This document shows, piece by piece, positions 1 to 9,248 of a stretch of 64,000 bases of DNA. The stretch comes from CAIYRG01 sp965247505. Its GTDB lineage: Bacteria > Pseudomonadota > Alphaproteobacteria > Micropepsales > Micropepsaceae. A model generated the notes under the pieces. The model made no database searches. It saw nothing but the letters and a program-made list of their open reading frames with translations, and was not told the DNA's origin. A program made the position numbers and the translations under genes. The stretch covers positions 806,001-870,000 of the forward strand of contig OZ252020.1 in assembly GCA_965247505.1 (NCBI GenBank). Reading direction: 5' to 3'. Within the stretch, counting starts at the first letter, position 1. Every line of letters starts with the position of its first letter.

Positions 1-1
1 C

Positions 2-1432
2 ATCGACAAACTGCGCAAAAGCGTCAAGACGGTGGGCGCGGCGCTCGCCCCATGTGCGGATAATCTCGTTGACGCGATCTGGGCCGATCAGCCCCCGCCT
101 CCGCTAGCAAAAGCGAGCGCGCACCCCTTGGCGCTCAGTGGTGAAGCGTCGGAGCAAAAGCGTGCGCGCATTGGCGAGGACATCGCAAAGCGCCGGGCCG
201 ATGCTGCGGTCCTGACGCTGCCGGAATCCATTTGCTGGCTTCTCAACATTCGCAGCGCGGATGTTCCTCACACACCCTTTATGCTTTCCTTCGCAATCCT
301 GAATGCCGGCGGTGAAGTCGAACTTTTTGTCGAAGAGGAAAAAATCTCGCCGGAATTGCGCAATCATCTGGGAAATCAAGTGCGTATACGACCGCCATCC
401 GAATTCGGTCCGGCGCTCGAGACATTCAAGGACAAAAAAATCATCGCCGATCCGAACAGCGCTTCGGGCTTTGTCTTCGACAGACTGAAAGCCGGCGGGG
501 CAAAAATAATGCGTGCGCGCGATCCTTGCCTATTGCCGAAGGCGTGTAAGAACGAAACTGAGCTTGAAGGCGCGCGCGCCGCGCATTTGCGCGACGGGCT
601 GGCGCTCACCAAATTTCTCGCTTGGCTTTCGCGCGAGGCGCCAAAAGGAAATTTGAGCGAGATCGATGCGGTGGTGAAACTTGAAGAGTTTCGTCAGGGC
701 ACCGGTACGTTGAAGGATTTGAGCTTTGATTCAATTTCAGGTGCGGGTGCCAACGGGTCCATCGTCCACTACCGCGTGACGAATAAGACCAACGCCATGC
801 TAAACCCGGGAGAGCTTTTTCTCATCGATTCCGGGGGGCAATATGAGGACGGCACAACCGATGTGACGCGGACGATCGCGATCGATGACCCGAGCAATGA
901 GATGCGCGAGCGATTCACCCTTGTCCTCAAAGGCCACATCGCGATTGCCACAGCGCGCTTTCCCGAAGGGACAACCGGCGCCCAGCTCGATTCCTTCGCC
1001 CGCCGGCCTTTATGGGAAGCGGGGCTCGATTACGGGCATGGAACCGGCCATGGCGTGGGCGCCTATTTGTCGGTTCATGAGGGCCCGCAAAGCATCTCGG
1101 TGCGGGGCACCGCGCAAGCGCTGAAACCGGGCATGATCTGTTCCAACGAGCCAGGCTATTACAAGGAAGGCGCCTATGGCATCCGGATCGAGAATTTGGT
1201 CATTACACAGGAATTGGAGCCGCCGCCCGGGGCCGAAAAGACATTGCTCGGGTTTGAGACGATTACTTTGGCGCCCATTGATCTTAACCTTGTCGCGCCG
1301 AAGCTTCTGAACGAAGAAGAGCGTACATGGCTTAACGCCTATCACGCTGCGGTGCGCGAGAAACTCGTGCCCGGCCTCAGCGATGATTCCGAAACGCGCG
1401 CCTGGCTTAGCGCGGCGACAAAATCAATCTAG
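2..1432 (+). CDS. Xaa-Pro aminopeptidase (M24B, three-domain type), 5'-truncated by window edge
   Basis: This is a cytosolic metallopeptidase that removes an N-terminal residue preceding proline. The frame is open from base 2, so the start lies outside the window. The visible part covers a second creatinase-like N-terminal domain and the whole C-terminal pita-bread catalytic domain. Metal ligands expected of M24 are visible: Asp in LIDSGG, Asp in TTDVTRT, His in GHGTGHGVG, Glu in SNEPGYY and Glu in RIENLV. The length (over 470 residues visible) and the C-terminal extension after RIENL fit the long APP1-like group of about 600 residues rather than E. coli PepP. The gene converges with the small ribbon-helix-helix gene, and their ends overlap by 4 bp. 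It carries no visible link to the dcw genes. Confidence 0.9.
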   Translation: MDKLRKSVKTVGAALAPCADNLVDAIWADQPPPPLAKASAHPLALSGEASEQKRARIGEDIAKRRADAAVLTLPESICWLLNIRSADVPHTPFMLSFAILNAGGEVELFVEEEKISPELRNHLGNQVRIRPPSEFGPALETFKDKKIIADPNSASGFVFDRLKAGGAKIMRARDPCLLPKACKNETELEGARAAHLRDGLALTKFLAWLSREAPKGNLSEIDAVVKLEEFRQGTGTLKDLSFDSISGAGANGSIVHYRVTNKTNAMLNPGELFLIDSGGQYEDGTTDVTRTIAIDDPSNEMRERFTLVLKGHIAIATARFPEGTTGAQLDSFARRPLWEAGLDYGHGTGHGVGAYLSVHEGPQSISVRGTAQALKPGMICSNEPGYYKEGAYGIRIENLVITQELEPPPGAEKTLLGFETITLAPIDLNLVAPKLLNEEERTWLNAYHAAVREKLVPGLSDDSETRAWLSAATKSI

Positions 1433-1629
1433 TCGGTGTCGATAGGCAGTGCGCTCGGAATGCCGCCCGCTAGTATGTGGCCGGGGCGGATTTGTCCGTG
1501 GCTCTCCTGCACCGCGTCGCTCAGCAAGCGCCGCAAAGATTCGTCGAAAGGCACGCCGCGCCGCCACGCGATCTGCTTTAATCCTTGCACAATATGATCG
1601 TCGACGTTCGGGATCGTGACTTGGCTCAT
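1429..1629 (-). CDS. Ribbon-helix-helix (FitA-like) antitoxin-type protein, no partner toxin
   Basis: The 66-residue product begins MSQVTIPNVDDHIVQGLK, followed by a basic stretch and an FDESLRRLLSDAV helix. This is the beta-strand plus two-helix pattern of FitA/VapB-like ribbon-helix-helix antitoxins, which dimerise to bind operator DNA. Such antitoxins normally precede a PIN-domain toxin. Here the downstream side is the end of the convergent peptidase gene and there is no PIN ORF. It is therefore either an orphan antitoxin or a stand-alone regulator. The ATG at 1627-1629 fits the domain start exactly. An alternative longer frame on the same strand (to 1657) is out of frame and does not encode the motif. 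Confidence 0.7.
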   Translation of the reverse strand: MSQVTIPNVDDHIVQGLKQIAWRRGVPFDESLRRLLSDAVQESHGQIRPGHILAGGIPSALPIDTD

Positions 1630-1697
1630 GATGTAATCCTGCCCTGTTTGGTTTCACTCCCCGCAGCGTTGAGTTAACGCCAAAATTGTTGCGGGAG

Positions 1698-3797
1698 CTA
1701 TGGGGCTTGGATTAAATTTATCCAGTCTTCTTCTGAAATAATTTTAATGCCTAACTTCTCGGCATTCTTAGTTTTTGATCCAGCACCCGGGCCGGCGACG
1801 ACAAGATCGGTTTTCTTCGAGACGGAACCGGATACTCTGGCGCCTAAGCTCTCGGCGCGGGCTTTGGCTTCGCTGCGGGTCATCAGCTCCATCGAGCCGG
1901 TAAAAACGATATTCTGGCCTGCGACCGGTGAGCCTGAAGTCTTGGGCGCCGCGATGTCGGTGATTTCGACGTGTTTCAACAATTGTTCCAAAGCCCGGCG
2001 GTTGTGCTTTTCGTCGAAAAAATCCTTGATCGCATGGGCCATGACCTCACCGATCCCGCCAATATCGTCCAAATCCGTGACCGCGTGATCGCTTTTCATC
2101 GAATCGTAAAACGCATTCCAGGATAGAAAATTGCGCGCTAGAAGCCGCGCAGTGGTCTCACCGACTTGGGGAATCCCAAGCGCAATAACAAATCGATCAA
2201 GGCCGATTTTTCTCCGCGCCTCGATAGCGGCAAATAATTTTTCTGCCGATTGCTCGCCCCAGCCTTCTCGCTTGGCGATGGCTGCCTTGCCTTTGGCGTA
2301 TTTCTTCTCCAAGCGGAAAATATCGGCGGGTTCTTTCAGCAAGCCATCGTCGAAAAACTCTCGAACGGTTTTCTCGCCCATCCCTTCGATGTCGAGGGCA
2401 TCGTGAGAGGCGAAATGGCGCAATCGTTCAACCGCCTGCGCTGGACAGGAAAGCCGGTTGGCACAGCGCCGCGCAATCTCGGGCTCACCCGTCTTGGGAT
2501 TGATCTCTCGCTCCGCATGGCTGCCGCAAACCGGGCAAGTCTCAGGCATTTTATAGGGCTTGGCGGTTTTCGGACGGCGCTCCGATACAATTCGGACGAT
2601 CTGGGGGATCACATCGCCGGCACGCTGAACGACCACTGTGTCTCCAAGCCGAACATCCTTGCGCTTTACTTCTTCTTCATTGTGCAAGGTGACGTTACGA
2701 ACCACGACGCCGCCGACGGTCACCGGTTTGATATGCGCGACCGGCGTCAACACGCCGGTGCGGCCAACCTGAACGGAGATGTCCTCTACGATGCTTTCCG
2801 CCTGTTCGGCCGGAAATTTATGTGCAATGGCCCAACGCGGCGAGCGCGAAACAAAACCGAGGCGATCCTGGGAATCGAGACTGTCAATTTTGTACACGAC
2901 CCCATCAATGTCGTAGCCGAGTTCGGATCGCTGATGTTGAACTTCATTATAGAAAGCCAGCGCCTCGCTGACCGCTTTGCAGCGCCGTACCAGCGGATTG
3001 ACCGGAAATCCCATTTTTTTGATTGCTTGCAAAACCTCCCATTGTGTCTTTCCCGGCAGGGCAGAAGTCTCGCCCCAGGAATAGGCAAAAAATCGCAGCG
3101 GTCGCTTCGCCGTAATCGTTGAGTCCAGCTGACGCAGCGAACCGGCCGCCGCATTGCGCGGATTGACGAATATTTTTCCACCCTCGATTTCCTGGCGTTT
3201 ATTCATCGCATCAAAATCCGCATGGCTCATATAAATCTCACCACGCACTTCGAACACATCAGGTGCATCGCCTTTTAGTTGATGTGGAATGTCGGCAATG
3301 GTGCGGATATTTGCGGTAACGTTTTCGCCTTCAGTGCCGTCGCCGCGCGTCGCGCCTAAAACCAGTTTTCCTTTTTCATAGCGAAGGGATATTGCAAGAC
3401 CGTCAATCTTAGGTTCGGTGACAAGAACAACCGCTTCATCCTCGTCTAACCCGAGAAAGCGTCGGACCCGCGCGACGAAATCTTCTACATCGTCATCTGA
3501 AAACGCATTGCCAAGCGAGAGCATCCGCATCGCATGGCGAACTTTCTCGAAGCCCCCAGCCAGCTTGGCACCGATCCGCTCACTGGGGCTATCGGAACGA
3601 ATAAGCCCAGGAAATTGAACTTCAATAGCCTTGTTGGCTTGTATCAACGCATCATATTCTGCGTCTGCAACGCTCGGCGCATCCTTCTGGTAATAGCGCT
3701 TATCGTGGCCGGCTATTTCCTTTGCCAGACGTGCAAGTTCTTTGCGCGCCTCTGCCTCGCTCAAGCGTTCGACCGGAACTTCAGACAGCTTGCTCAC
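1698..3797 (-). CDS. ligA: NAD-dependent DNA ligase LigA
   Basis: LigA seals nicks during replication and repair, using NAD+ to form a ligase-AMP intermediate. The 699 residues show the full layout: an NAD-binding Ia domain with the HDKRYYQ pattern, the adenylation motif EPKIDG with Lys130 as the probable nucleophile, an OB fold, a four-cysteine zinc finger (CPVC near residue 430, then CANRLSC), helix-hairpin-helix repeats and a C-terminal BRCT domain from about residue 625. The start is GTG, and GTGA overlaps the recN stop, so the two genes are probably translationally coupled. It is the last gene of the long minus-strand run. Length and motifs indicate an intact enzyme. Confidence 0.97.
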   Translation of the reverse strand: MSKLSEVPVERLSEAEARKELARLAKEIAGHDKRYYQKDAPSVADAEYDALIQANKAIEVQFPGLIRSDSPSERIGAKLAGGFEKVRHAMRMLSLGNAFSDDDVEDFVARVRRFLGLDEDEAVVLVTEPKIDGLAISLRYEKGKLVLGATRGDGTEGENVTANIRTIADIPHQLKGDAPDVFEVRGEIYMSHADFDAMNKRQEIEGGKIFVNPRNAAAGSLRQLDSTITAKRPLRFFAYSWGETSALPGKTQWEVLQAIKKMGFPVNPLVRRCKAVSEALAFYNEVQHQRSELGYDIDGVVYKIDSLDSQDRLGFVSRSPRWAIAHKFPAEQAESIVEDISVQVGRTGVLTPVAHIKPVTVGGVVVRNVTLHNEEEVKRKDVRLGDTVVVQRAGDVIPQIVRIVSERRPKTAKPYKMPETCPVCGSHAEREINPKTGEPEIARRCANRLSCPAQAVERLRHFASHDALDIEGMGEKTVREFFDDGLLKEPADIFRLEKKYAKGKAAIAKREGWGEQSAEKLFAAIEARRKIGLDRFVIALGIPQVGETTARLLARNFLSWNAFYDSMKSDHAVTDLDDIGGIGEVMAHAIKDFFDEKHNRRALEQLLKHVEITDIAAPKTSGSPVAGQNIVFTGSMELMTRSEAKARAESLGARVSGSVSKKTDLVVAGPGAGSKTKNAEKLGIKIISEEDWINLIQAP

Positions 3798-5524
3798 GCC
3801 TTTACTCTCTTTACTGGCGCTTTCTTCTTTGGGGCTGGTTTTTTGGGCTTTGGCGCCTCGCCACGTGCTTCCGACAGCAATCTTTTCGCAGCAGCGCGCG
3901 CCTCACCGGTAATCTCCGCCCCGGCCAGCATCCGCGCGATTTCCTCGACACGCGCCATGTCGGAAAGCCTTTCCACCCGCGTGTCATCGCCATTTCTGGA
4001 AATTCGAAAATGCGTGTTGCCGCGCGCAGCGACTTGCGGCGAATGGGTTACCAACAGCACCTGCGTTCCGGCGGCAAGGTGCTGCAGGCGCTCGCCGACG
4101 GCATCTGCGACCGCCCCGCCCACGCCGCGGTCGATTTCATCGAAAACCAGGACGGCCTGAGGACTTGCTTCGGCAAGCACAACTTTCAATGCCAAAGCGA
4201 AGCGTGAAAGCTCACCGCCCGAGGCGATCTTGGTAAGGGGCCCGAACGCCGCGCCCTCGACAGTGGCGATCTCAAATCCAACACGCTCGAGGCCGTGCGC
4301 GCCCGCCTCGCCCTCGGGAAGCCGCTTTAGGGCAACGCGAAATCGGGCCGCGCCCAATTTGAGCGGATTTAGTTCGTCCGCAACGGCCTGATCCAAGCGC
4401 TTGGCGCCGCTTTCACGGGCCTCGGATAAAAGAGCGGCCTTAGCCAAAAAGGCTTCGCGCGCATGTGCTACGTCCTTCTCTGCGGCCTTAATTCCACTCT
4501 CACCCGAATCGAGTAGTGCGAGCTTGGATTCAAAGTCAGCTTGCAGCTCAGGAAGCTTCTCGACCGCCACATTGTATTTGCGCGCGGCAGCGCGAAGCGC
4601 AAAGAGACGTTCCTCGGCCTCGTCCAGAAGACCCGGCTCGGCATCCAAACGCGCGGCAAAAGATTCCAGCTCGCGGCGAGCTTCCTCGGTATGCGCGAAT
4701 GCCGTCTCTAGCGCAGTGTAGGCCGCACGCACAGCTTGCCGTCCTTCCGGACTCAAACGAGAGAGGTGCCGCAGCGCGCTGCCTAGATTCAGCTCAGCCC
4801 CGCCATCGCCCGCAACGAAATTGATCGCCGTGCTTAGTTCTTCCGCGATACGGCTTGCATTCATAAGGAGCGCACGCTCGCCCGCGAGACGATCCTCCTC
4901 GCCGATTTCTGGCGCCAACTGCCCCAGCTCGCGCGCAGCGTGCGTTAAAAATTCAATCTCGGCGGCCGCGCCGGCGCGCGAACGCAGCAATTCTTCGTGG
5001 CGCTCCACAGCAGCCGAAAGCGCTGCATGCAACGCACTCACATCTGAGGCGAGCAGTTCATGGTCACCATAAGCGTCCAGAAGGACGCGGTGTGTCGCGC
5101 CGTCGAACAATCCACGATCGTCGGCTTGGCCATGCACCTCAAGCAGCGCCGCGCCGATCTCGCGAACGAGCGCAACACCGACCGGCTGATCGTTTATGAA
5201 GGCGCGCGTCCGGCCATCGGGCGTAACACTACGGCGCAAAATGAGTTCGCCTGCGGTTTCGCTGTTTAGCCCGTTCTCATCCATCAGACTCAGCGCGGGA
5301 TGGTCCGAACCCATTTCAAACAATGCGACCGCCGAGCCTTGTGCCGCGCCCGGACGCAAACCGGCGCGTCCGGTGCCACGCTTGCCGCACGCCAGTCCCA
5401 GCGCGTCAAGCAATATGGATTTTCCGGCGCCCGTTTCGCCTGTAAGCACATTGAGCCCCGGCGTGAATTCGAGCTCTGCTGTTTCGACGAGGACGATGTC
5501 TCGGACGTTAAGCGATGCGAGCAT
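3794..5524 (-). CDS. recN: DNA repair protein RecN
   Basis: RecN is an SMC-like ATPase that assists RecA in double-strand break repair. The 576-residue product has an N-terminal Walker A GETGAGKS (residues 29-36), a long coiled-coil middle rich in Glu, Ala and Arg, an ABC signature ASGGELSR, and a Walker B region LVFDEIDRGVGG. The lysine/proline/alanine-rich C-terminal tail (KPKKPAPKKKAPVK) is an extension beyond the conserved head and is probably disordered. The gene lies between bamD and ligA and overlaps ligA by four bases. No SOS box was recognised upstream, and since recN follows bamD by only 16 bp it is probably read with it. Confidence 0.95.
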   Translation of the reverse strand: MLASLNVRDIVLVETAELEFTPGLNVLTGETGAGKSILLDALGLACGKRGTGRAGLRPGAAQGSAVALFEMGSDHPALSLMDENGLNSETAGELILRRSVTPDGRTRAFINDQPVGVALVREIGAALLEVHGQADDRGLFDGATHRVLLDAYGDHELLASDVSALHAALSAAVERHEELLRSRAGAAAEIEFLTHAARELGQLAPEIGEEDRLAGERALLMNASRIAEELSTAINFVAGDGGAELNLGSALRHLSRLSPEGRQAVRAAYTALETAFAHTEEARRELESFAARLDAEPGLLDEAEERLFALRAAARKYNVAVEKLPELQADFESKLALLDSGESGIKAAEKDVAHAREAFLAKAALLSEARESGAKRLDQAVADELNPLKLGAARFRVALKRLPEGEAGAHGLERVGFEIATVEGAAFGPLTKIASGGELSRFALALKVVLAEASPQAVLVFDEIDRGVGGAVADAVGERLQHLAAGTQVLLVTHSPQVAARGNTHFRISRNGDDTRVERLSDMARVEEIARMLAGAEITGEARAAAKRLLSEARGEAPKPKKPAPKKKAPVKRVKA

Positions 5525-5540
5525 GCAGATGCCCGCGAAA

Positions 5541-6377
5541 TCAGAATACAGAATCGAGTGTTCTACCGAACCAGCCCTGCTCCGTTACGGTCGGTGCAGC
5601 GTCCGCGCCTAACAGGAGCGTGTAGGCATCCTGATACCATGGGCTACCGGGATAGTTGTGCCCCAGCACTGCCGCAGCGGCCTGTGCTTCGCCGATAAGG
5701 CCTAGCGTGACATAGGCTTCGGTCAAACGTTCGAGCGCTTCGGGCGTATGGCTTGTGGTTTGATAGTCGTCCACAACCGTACGGAAGCGAATAATCGCGG
5801 CGAGCGGGTTGCCCTGCCGAAGATAGAATCTTCCAATCGCCATTTCCTTGCCGGCTAGATGGTCACGCGTAAGATCGATTTTCAGCCGCGCGTCGCGGGC
5901 ATATTCGGAGTCGGGGTAGCGCTGCACTAGATCTTGAAGCGCGGTGAGCGCCTGGGAGGTGCGCGCCTGATCTCGGTTAATGTCGACGATCTGCTCGTAA
6001 AGCGCCACGGCTTTTAAATAATAGGCGTAGGGGACATCGCGATTGCCCGGGTGCAGCTGAATGAACGTATCCGCCATCTGTATCGCATCCGGATAGCGGT
6101 TCGCCATATAGAAGCTAAATGACGCCATCAAAAGCGAGCGTCGGGCCCAAATCGAGTAGGGATGTTGGCGTTCCACCTCGGAGAACTGGATTCCCGCGAA
6201 TATCCATTCACCGTCTTCGACATAGATCCAGGCATCATTATAAATTTGTTCGACCGGACGCTCGATATAAACGGCCGCGCCGATCGGGTCGTCGGCACAG
6301 CCCGCTAGTCCCAGACCGCTTCCGAGCAACACTGCAACAGCGACAGCGCGTGGAAAAAAGAATCTCGTAAAACTCAT
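5541..6377 (-). CDS. bamD: Outer membrane assembly lipoprotein BamD
   Basis: BamD is the essential lipoprotein of the BAM complex, which folds beta-barrel proteins into the outer membrane. The chosen start (ATG at 6375-6377, MSFTRFF) gives a clean signal peptide ending in the lipobox LAGC. A start further upstream would add 28 residues before the signal peptide and is unlikely. The mature part contains TPR-like repeats, for example around PYSIWARRSLLMASF, RYPDAIQMADTFIQLHPG and SEYARDARLKIDL, as in YfiO/ComL. The length of 278 residues is normal. It sits between lpxC and recN, an arrangement common in alphaproteobacteria, and links outer-membrane protein assembly to lipid A synthesis (lpxC) and division. 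Confidence 0.95.
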   Translation of the reverse strand: MSFTRFFFPRAVAVAVLLGSGLGLAGCADDPIGAAVYIERPVEQIYNDAWIYVEDGEWIFAGIQFSEVERQHPYSIWARRSLLMASFSFYMANRYPDAIQMADTFIQLHPGNRDVPYAYYLKAVALYEQIVDINRDQARTSQALTALQDLVQRYPDSEYARDARLKIDLTRDHLAGKEMAIGRFYLRQGNPLAAIIRFRTVVDDYQTTSHTPEALERLTEAYVTLGLIGEAQAAAAVLGHNYPGSPWYQDAYTLLLGADAAPTVTEQGWFGRTLDSVF

Positions 6378-6394
6378 ATCGCGTCTTTCCGATA

Positions 6395-6426
6395 ACGGAC
6401 CTGGCCGAAAACGGACCTGGCCGAAA
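6395..6426. repeat. Perfect 16-bp tandem duplication upstream of bamD
   Basis: ACGGACCTGGCCGAAA occurs twice back to back (6395-6410 and 6411-6426) in the 190-bp gap between lpxC and bamD, about 20 bases upstream of the bamD ATG. The unit overlaps where the ribosome-binding region and leader would be. It looks like a slippage duplication; a regulatory role is possible but not shown. Nothing else was recognised in the gap. Confidence 0.8.
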
Positions 6427-6567
6427 ATAGCCTGGGGCGCGGAGATGCTCCGCAATCCCACATGGTGTCCTGTTATGCCATCGGGACATGGTGCCGGTCT
6501 AGAGCAAGGGCTGGTGCGGTGCAGACGAGCGTAAGAAAATGCACATGGTTTGGCTGCAAAAATGGCC

Positions 6568-7419
6568 TTAAATGGATATCTCGTAATTTTCCGGGTTCGC
6601 GAATAATGCCCTGAGAAGGGCGTTGTTCAAACTATGGCTGGAACGCCTGCCCTCGAAGCGAGCCACAATAGGAAACCCCGCCAGCTTCATGTCTCCGATT
6701 GCATCCAAAATTTTGTGGCGAACGAATTCGTCGGAAAATCTTTGAATTTCTGCATTGACCACCCTGTCGTCGTCGATCACCAGGGTGTTGGTCAAATTTG
6801 CTCCCCTGGCTAGCCCCGCCGCGCGGAGCGATTCGGCATCTTTTAGAAAGCCAAACGTGCGGGCCGGCGCAATTTCTTCCCCAAAGCTGCGGCAAGAAAA
6901 CGCGAATGTTAATTCCTGCCGGCCGATCACAGCGCTTTCGAAATCGATCTCGAAATGAAATTCGGTATTGGCTGCCGGATATAAACCACAGCCGGCGTCA
7001 TCCGCATTCACTTCGACAGGTTGGCGCACATGGAGTTTAGGTTTGTTTCCCTGTTGATCCTTTACGCCCGCGTCCCGGATGGGGCGCAAAAAACACATCG
7101 CATCGCCGTCGAGAATAGGCGGCTCGGGGCCATCAACTTCGATAAGGCAGTCATCGATATCGGCTCCGGCAAGCGCAGACATTAGGTGCTCGACGACGCC
7201 GACACTTGCCCCACCGTCCTCCGCGATGACCGTTCCAAGCCGCGTCTCAACGACATTGGACCAAAGTGCAGGGATGGGATTGCTCGCGGCAAGATCGCAG
7301 CGCCGGAACACTATGCCAGTGCCCGGCGCTGCAGGGTTTAGTGTAACCTTTGAACGAACGCCCGCATGCAGTGCGAACCCTTCGACGCAAACCTCAGTGG
7401 CGAGCGTTCGCCTCGCCAT
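6568..7419 (-). CDS. lpxC: UDP-3-O-acyl-N-acetylglucosamine deacetylase LpxC
   Basis: LpxC is the zinc-dependent enzyme of the first committed step of lipid A synthesis, in the cytoplasm. The 283-residue product shows the zinc-site signatures: EHLMSALAG with His78, and the HKILDAIGD block carrying the second His and the Asp ligand. The LDGDA loop and the phenylalanine-rich substrate-groove segments are also present. It is slightly shorter than the typical 300 residues, ending soon after the last beta strand, which is acceptable for alphaproteobacteria. Its ATG overlaps the ftsZ stop by one base (TAATG), so it is co-translated with the end of the dcw cluster, as in E. coli gene order. Confidence 0.95.
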   Translation of the reverse strand: MARRTLATEVCVEGFALHAGVRSKVTLNPAAPGTGIVFRRCDLAASNPIPALWSNVVETRLGTVIAEDGGASVGVVEHLMSALAGADIDDCLIEVDGPEPPILDGDAMCFLRPIRDAGVKDQQGNKPKLHVRQPVEVNADDAGCGLYPAANTEFHFEIDFESAVIGRQELTFAFSCRSFGEEIAPARTFGFLKDAESLRAAGLARGANLTNTLVIDDDRVVNAEIQRFSDEFVRHKILDAIGDMKLAGFPIVARFEGRRSSHSLNNALLRALFANPENYEISI

Positions 7420-9140
7420 TAACTGCCCGAAACGGCCTGCCGACGGAGGAAGGCCGGTATTTCAAAACGGTCACTATCGTCGTCCTCGCTGGACTTATCC
7501 TGCGCGCGCAGGAAGGCCGGAATGTCGGCGCGCTTGTCTTCCTTGGACTCGCCGAACAGATCGCTATCATTGCGTTCGGGCAGTTCATGCTCGCTGCCGG
7601 AATTTATGACAGGCGTTGGCGGCTCCTGTTTTGTGACCGAAACCTGAGGCGCCGCGGGCGTTTCCGGGAGCGGCGCGGTTCTTACGTGAACTCCAATCGT
7701 TTGCGCACTCGCCATTGGTTCGCGGAGATCCTCGCTTGCGTGCACGAGCGGCTCGCGTTTTGCCTCGTCTTCCGACTTGGCTTTGCCACCGCCGCCAAAA
7801 AGACGCGCAAAGCCGCGTCGTGTGCGCTGCGGCTTGGCGACGGCCTCTCCCAAGCTCTGCTTGACCAGCTCCTCTGCCATCGCACCCTCGACAGCGCCAG
7901 ATTCTTCCAGCTCCGGCGCACTGTCGCCGCCAAGTAGCATCGGCTCGCCTGGTGTCTCGGCTGCTGGTGCGCTCGCTATTGCCGCTTCCAATGGATCGGT
8001 GTCCGCGGCCAAACCCTGCGCCAAACGTTCGACTTGGTCATGCACTGCATTATTGGCTGCCGGCGCGTCCTCGGCTAAATCAGTTCCGGAAAAAGATATC
8101 GCCTCGGAACCTGCGGCGGCATCAGGCTTATTGGGCCAAAGCTGCTCAATATTATCGCGACCGATCAAGGCGGCCTCGGCGTCAATGCCGGTGGCCACAA
8201 CCGAGACGCGCACACGCCCTTCCATATCATCGGAAAGTGCGCTCCCGAAAAGAATGTTCGAATCGGACTCGACCTCGGCGCGAATGCGATTGACGGCCTC
8301 ATCGACTTCGAAAAGCATCAAATCGGGACCGCCCGTTACGTTGATAAGAACCGCGCGGGCGCCTTTCATCGACACTTCATCGAGCAACGGGTTGGAAATG
8401 GCAGCTTCGGCCGCGCGCAATGCCCGATTATCACCATCCATCTCGCCAGTGCCCATCATGGCCTTACCCATTTCCGACATCACCGTCTTGATGTCGGCGA
8501 AATCTCGATTGATGAGGCCTGGCATGACGATGAGATCGGTAATCCCGCGCACACCGGAATGAAGAACATCATCGGCCATCGAGAATGCTTGCGCGAACGT
8601 CGTGCGTTCGTTGGCAACCCGAAATAAATTCTGGTTTGGAATGATGATCAGCGTGTCGACAAAATTCTGAAGTTCCTCAATGCCGCGATCGGCGAGCTTC
8701 ATGCGCCGATCCCCCTCGAAATGGAAGGGCTTGGTTACGACCCCCACAGTGAGGATGCCCAGCTCCCGCACAGCGCGGGCGATGACCGGTGCAGCACCGG
8801 TTCCAGTGCCCCCGCCCATACCGGCCGTAACGAACAACATGTGGGAGTCGCCCAGAATTTCGAGAATCTCTTCAAGCGATTCTTCGGCGGCCGCGCGGCC
8901 CACTTCGGGCTTTGCGCCCGCACCAAGGCCTTCAGTGACTCGCGCCCCCAACTGGATACGGCTTTCTGCTTTGGATTGCGCTAGCGCCTGCGCATCGGTA
9001 TTGGCGACGACGAAGCTAACGCCATCGAGCTTCGCATTGATCATATTATTAACGGCGTTCCCGCCGGCGCCACCCACACCGAGAACCGTTATACGTGGTT
9101 TCATTTCAGTGACTTCTGGTGCTCGCAAATTAATCGGCAT
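7419..9140 (-). CDS. ftsZ: Cell division protein FtsZ, long-linker form with two IPAFLR tail motifs
   Basis: FtsZ is the tubulin-like GTPase that forms the division ring. The core includes GVGGAGGNAVNNMI near the N-terminus, the tubulin signature GGGTGTGAAP, and the T7 loop NRDFADIKTVM. At 573 residues the protein is long because of an acidic, proline- and alanine-rich linker of roughly 230 residues, as in many alphaproteobacteria. The conserved C-terminal peptide that binds FtsA and other partners is present as FEIPAFLRRQ (IPAFLR at residues 561-566), and a second copy DIPAFLRAQ lies 21 residues before it (540-545). The start MPINLRAPEV matches the usual alphaproteobacterial N-terminus. A 108-bp gap separates it from ftsA and may hold its own promoter. 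Confidence 0.97.
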   Translation of the reverse strand: MPINLRAPEVTEMKPRITVLGVGGAGGNAVNNMINAKLDGVSFVVANTDAQALAQSKAESRIQLGARVTEGLGAGAKPEVGRAAAEESLEEILEILGDSHMLFVTAGMGGGTGTGAAPVIARAVRELGILTVGVVTKPFHFEGDRRMKLADRGIEELQNFVDTLIIIPNQNLFRVANERTTFAQAFSMADDVLHSGVRGITDLIVMPGLINRDFADIKTVMSEMGKAMMGTGEMDGDNRALRAAEAAISNPLLDEVSMKGARAVLINVTGGPDLMLFEVDEAVNRIRAEVESDSNILFGSALSDDMEGRVRVSVVATGIDAEAALIGRDNIEQLWPNKPDAAAGSEAISFSGTDLAEDAPAANNAVHDQVERLAQGLAADTDPLEAAIASAPAAETPGEPMLLGGDSAPELEESGAVEGAMAEELVKQSLGEAVAKPQRTRRGFARLFGGGGKAKSEDEAKREPLVHASEDLREPMASAQTIGVHVRTAPLPETPAAPQVSVTKQEPPTPVINSGSEHELPERNDSDLFGESKEDKRADIPAFLRAQDKSSEDDDSDRFEIPAFLRRQAVSGS

Positions 9141-9248
9141 GTCGACCTCCGTGATCTTGCCTCATGCCTTCCGCAACACACCCCCCAAAACGACTTATCA
9201 TTATTATTATGCGTCGCTTCCAAAATTCGTTCCATTCGCCAATTGCCA

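Noticed and set aside
2250..3122. A 290-codon plus-strand frame opposite ligA
   Set aside because: It lies fully within LigA zinc finger and OB-fold coding sequence and has no credible protein character.
3534..4160. Plus-strand frames opposite the ligA-recN junction
   Set aside because: They cross two well-defined minus-strand genes and have no start context or domain.
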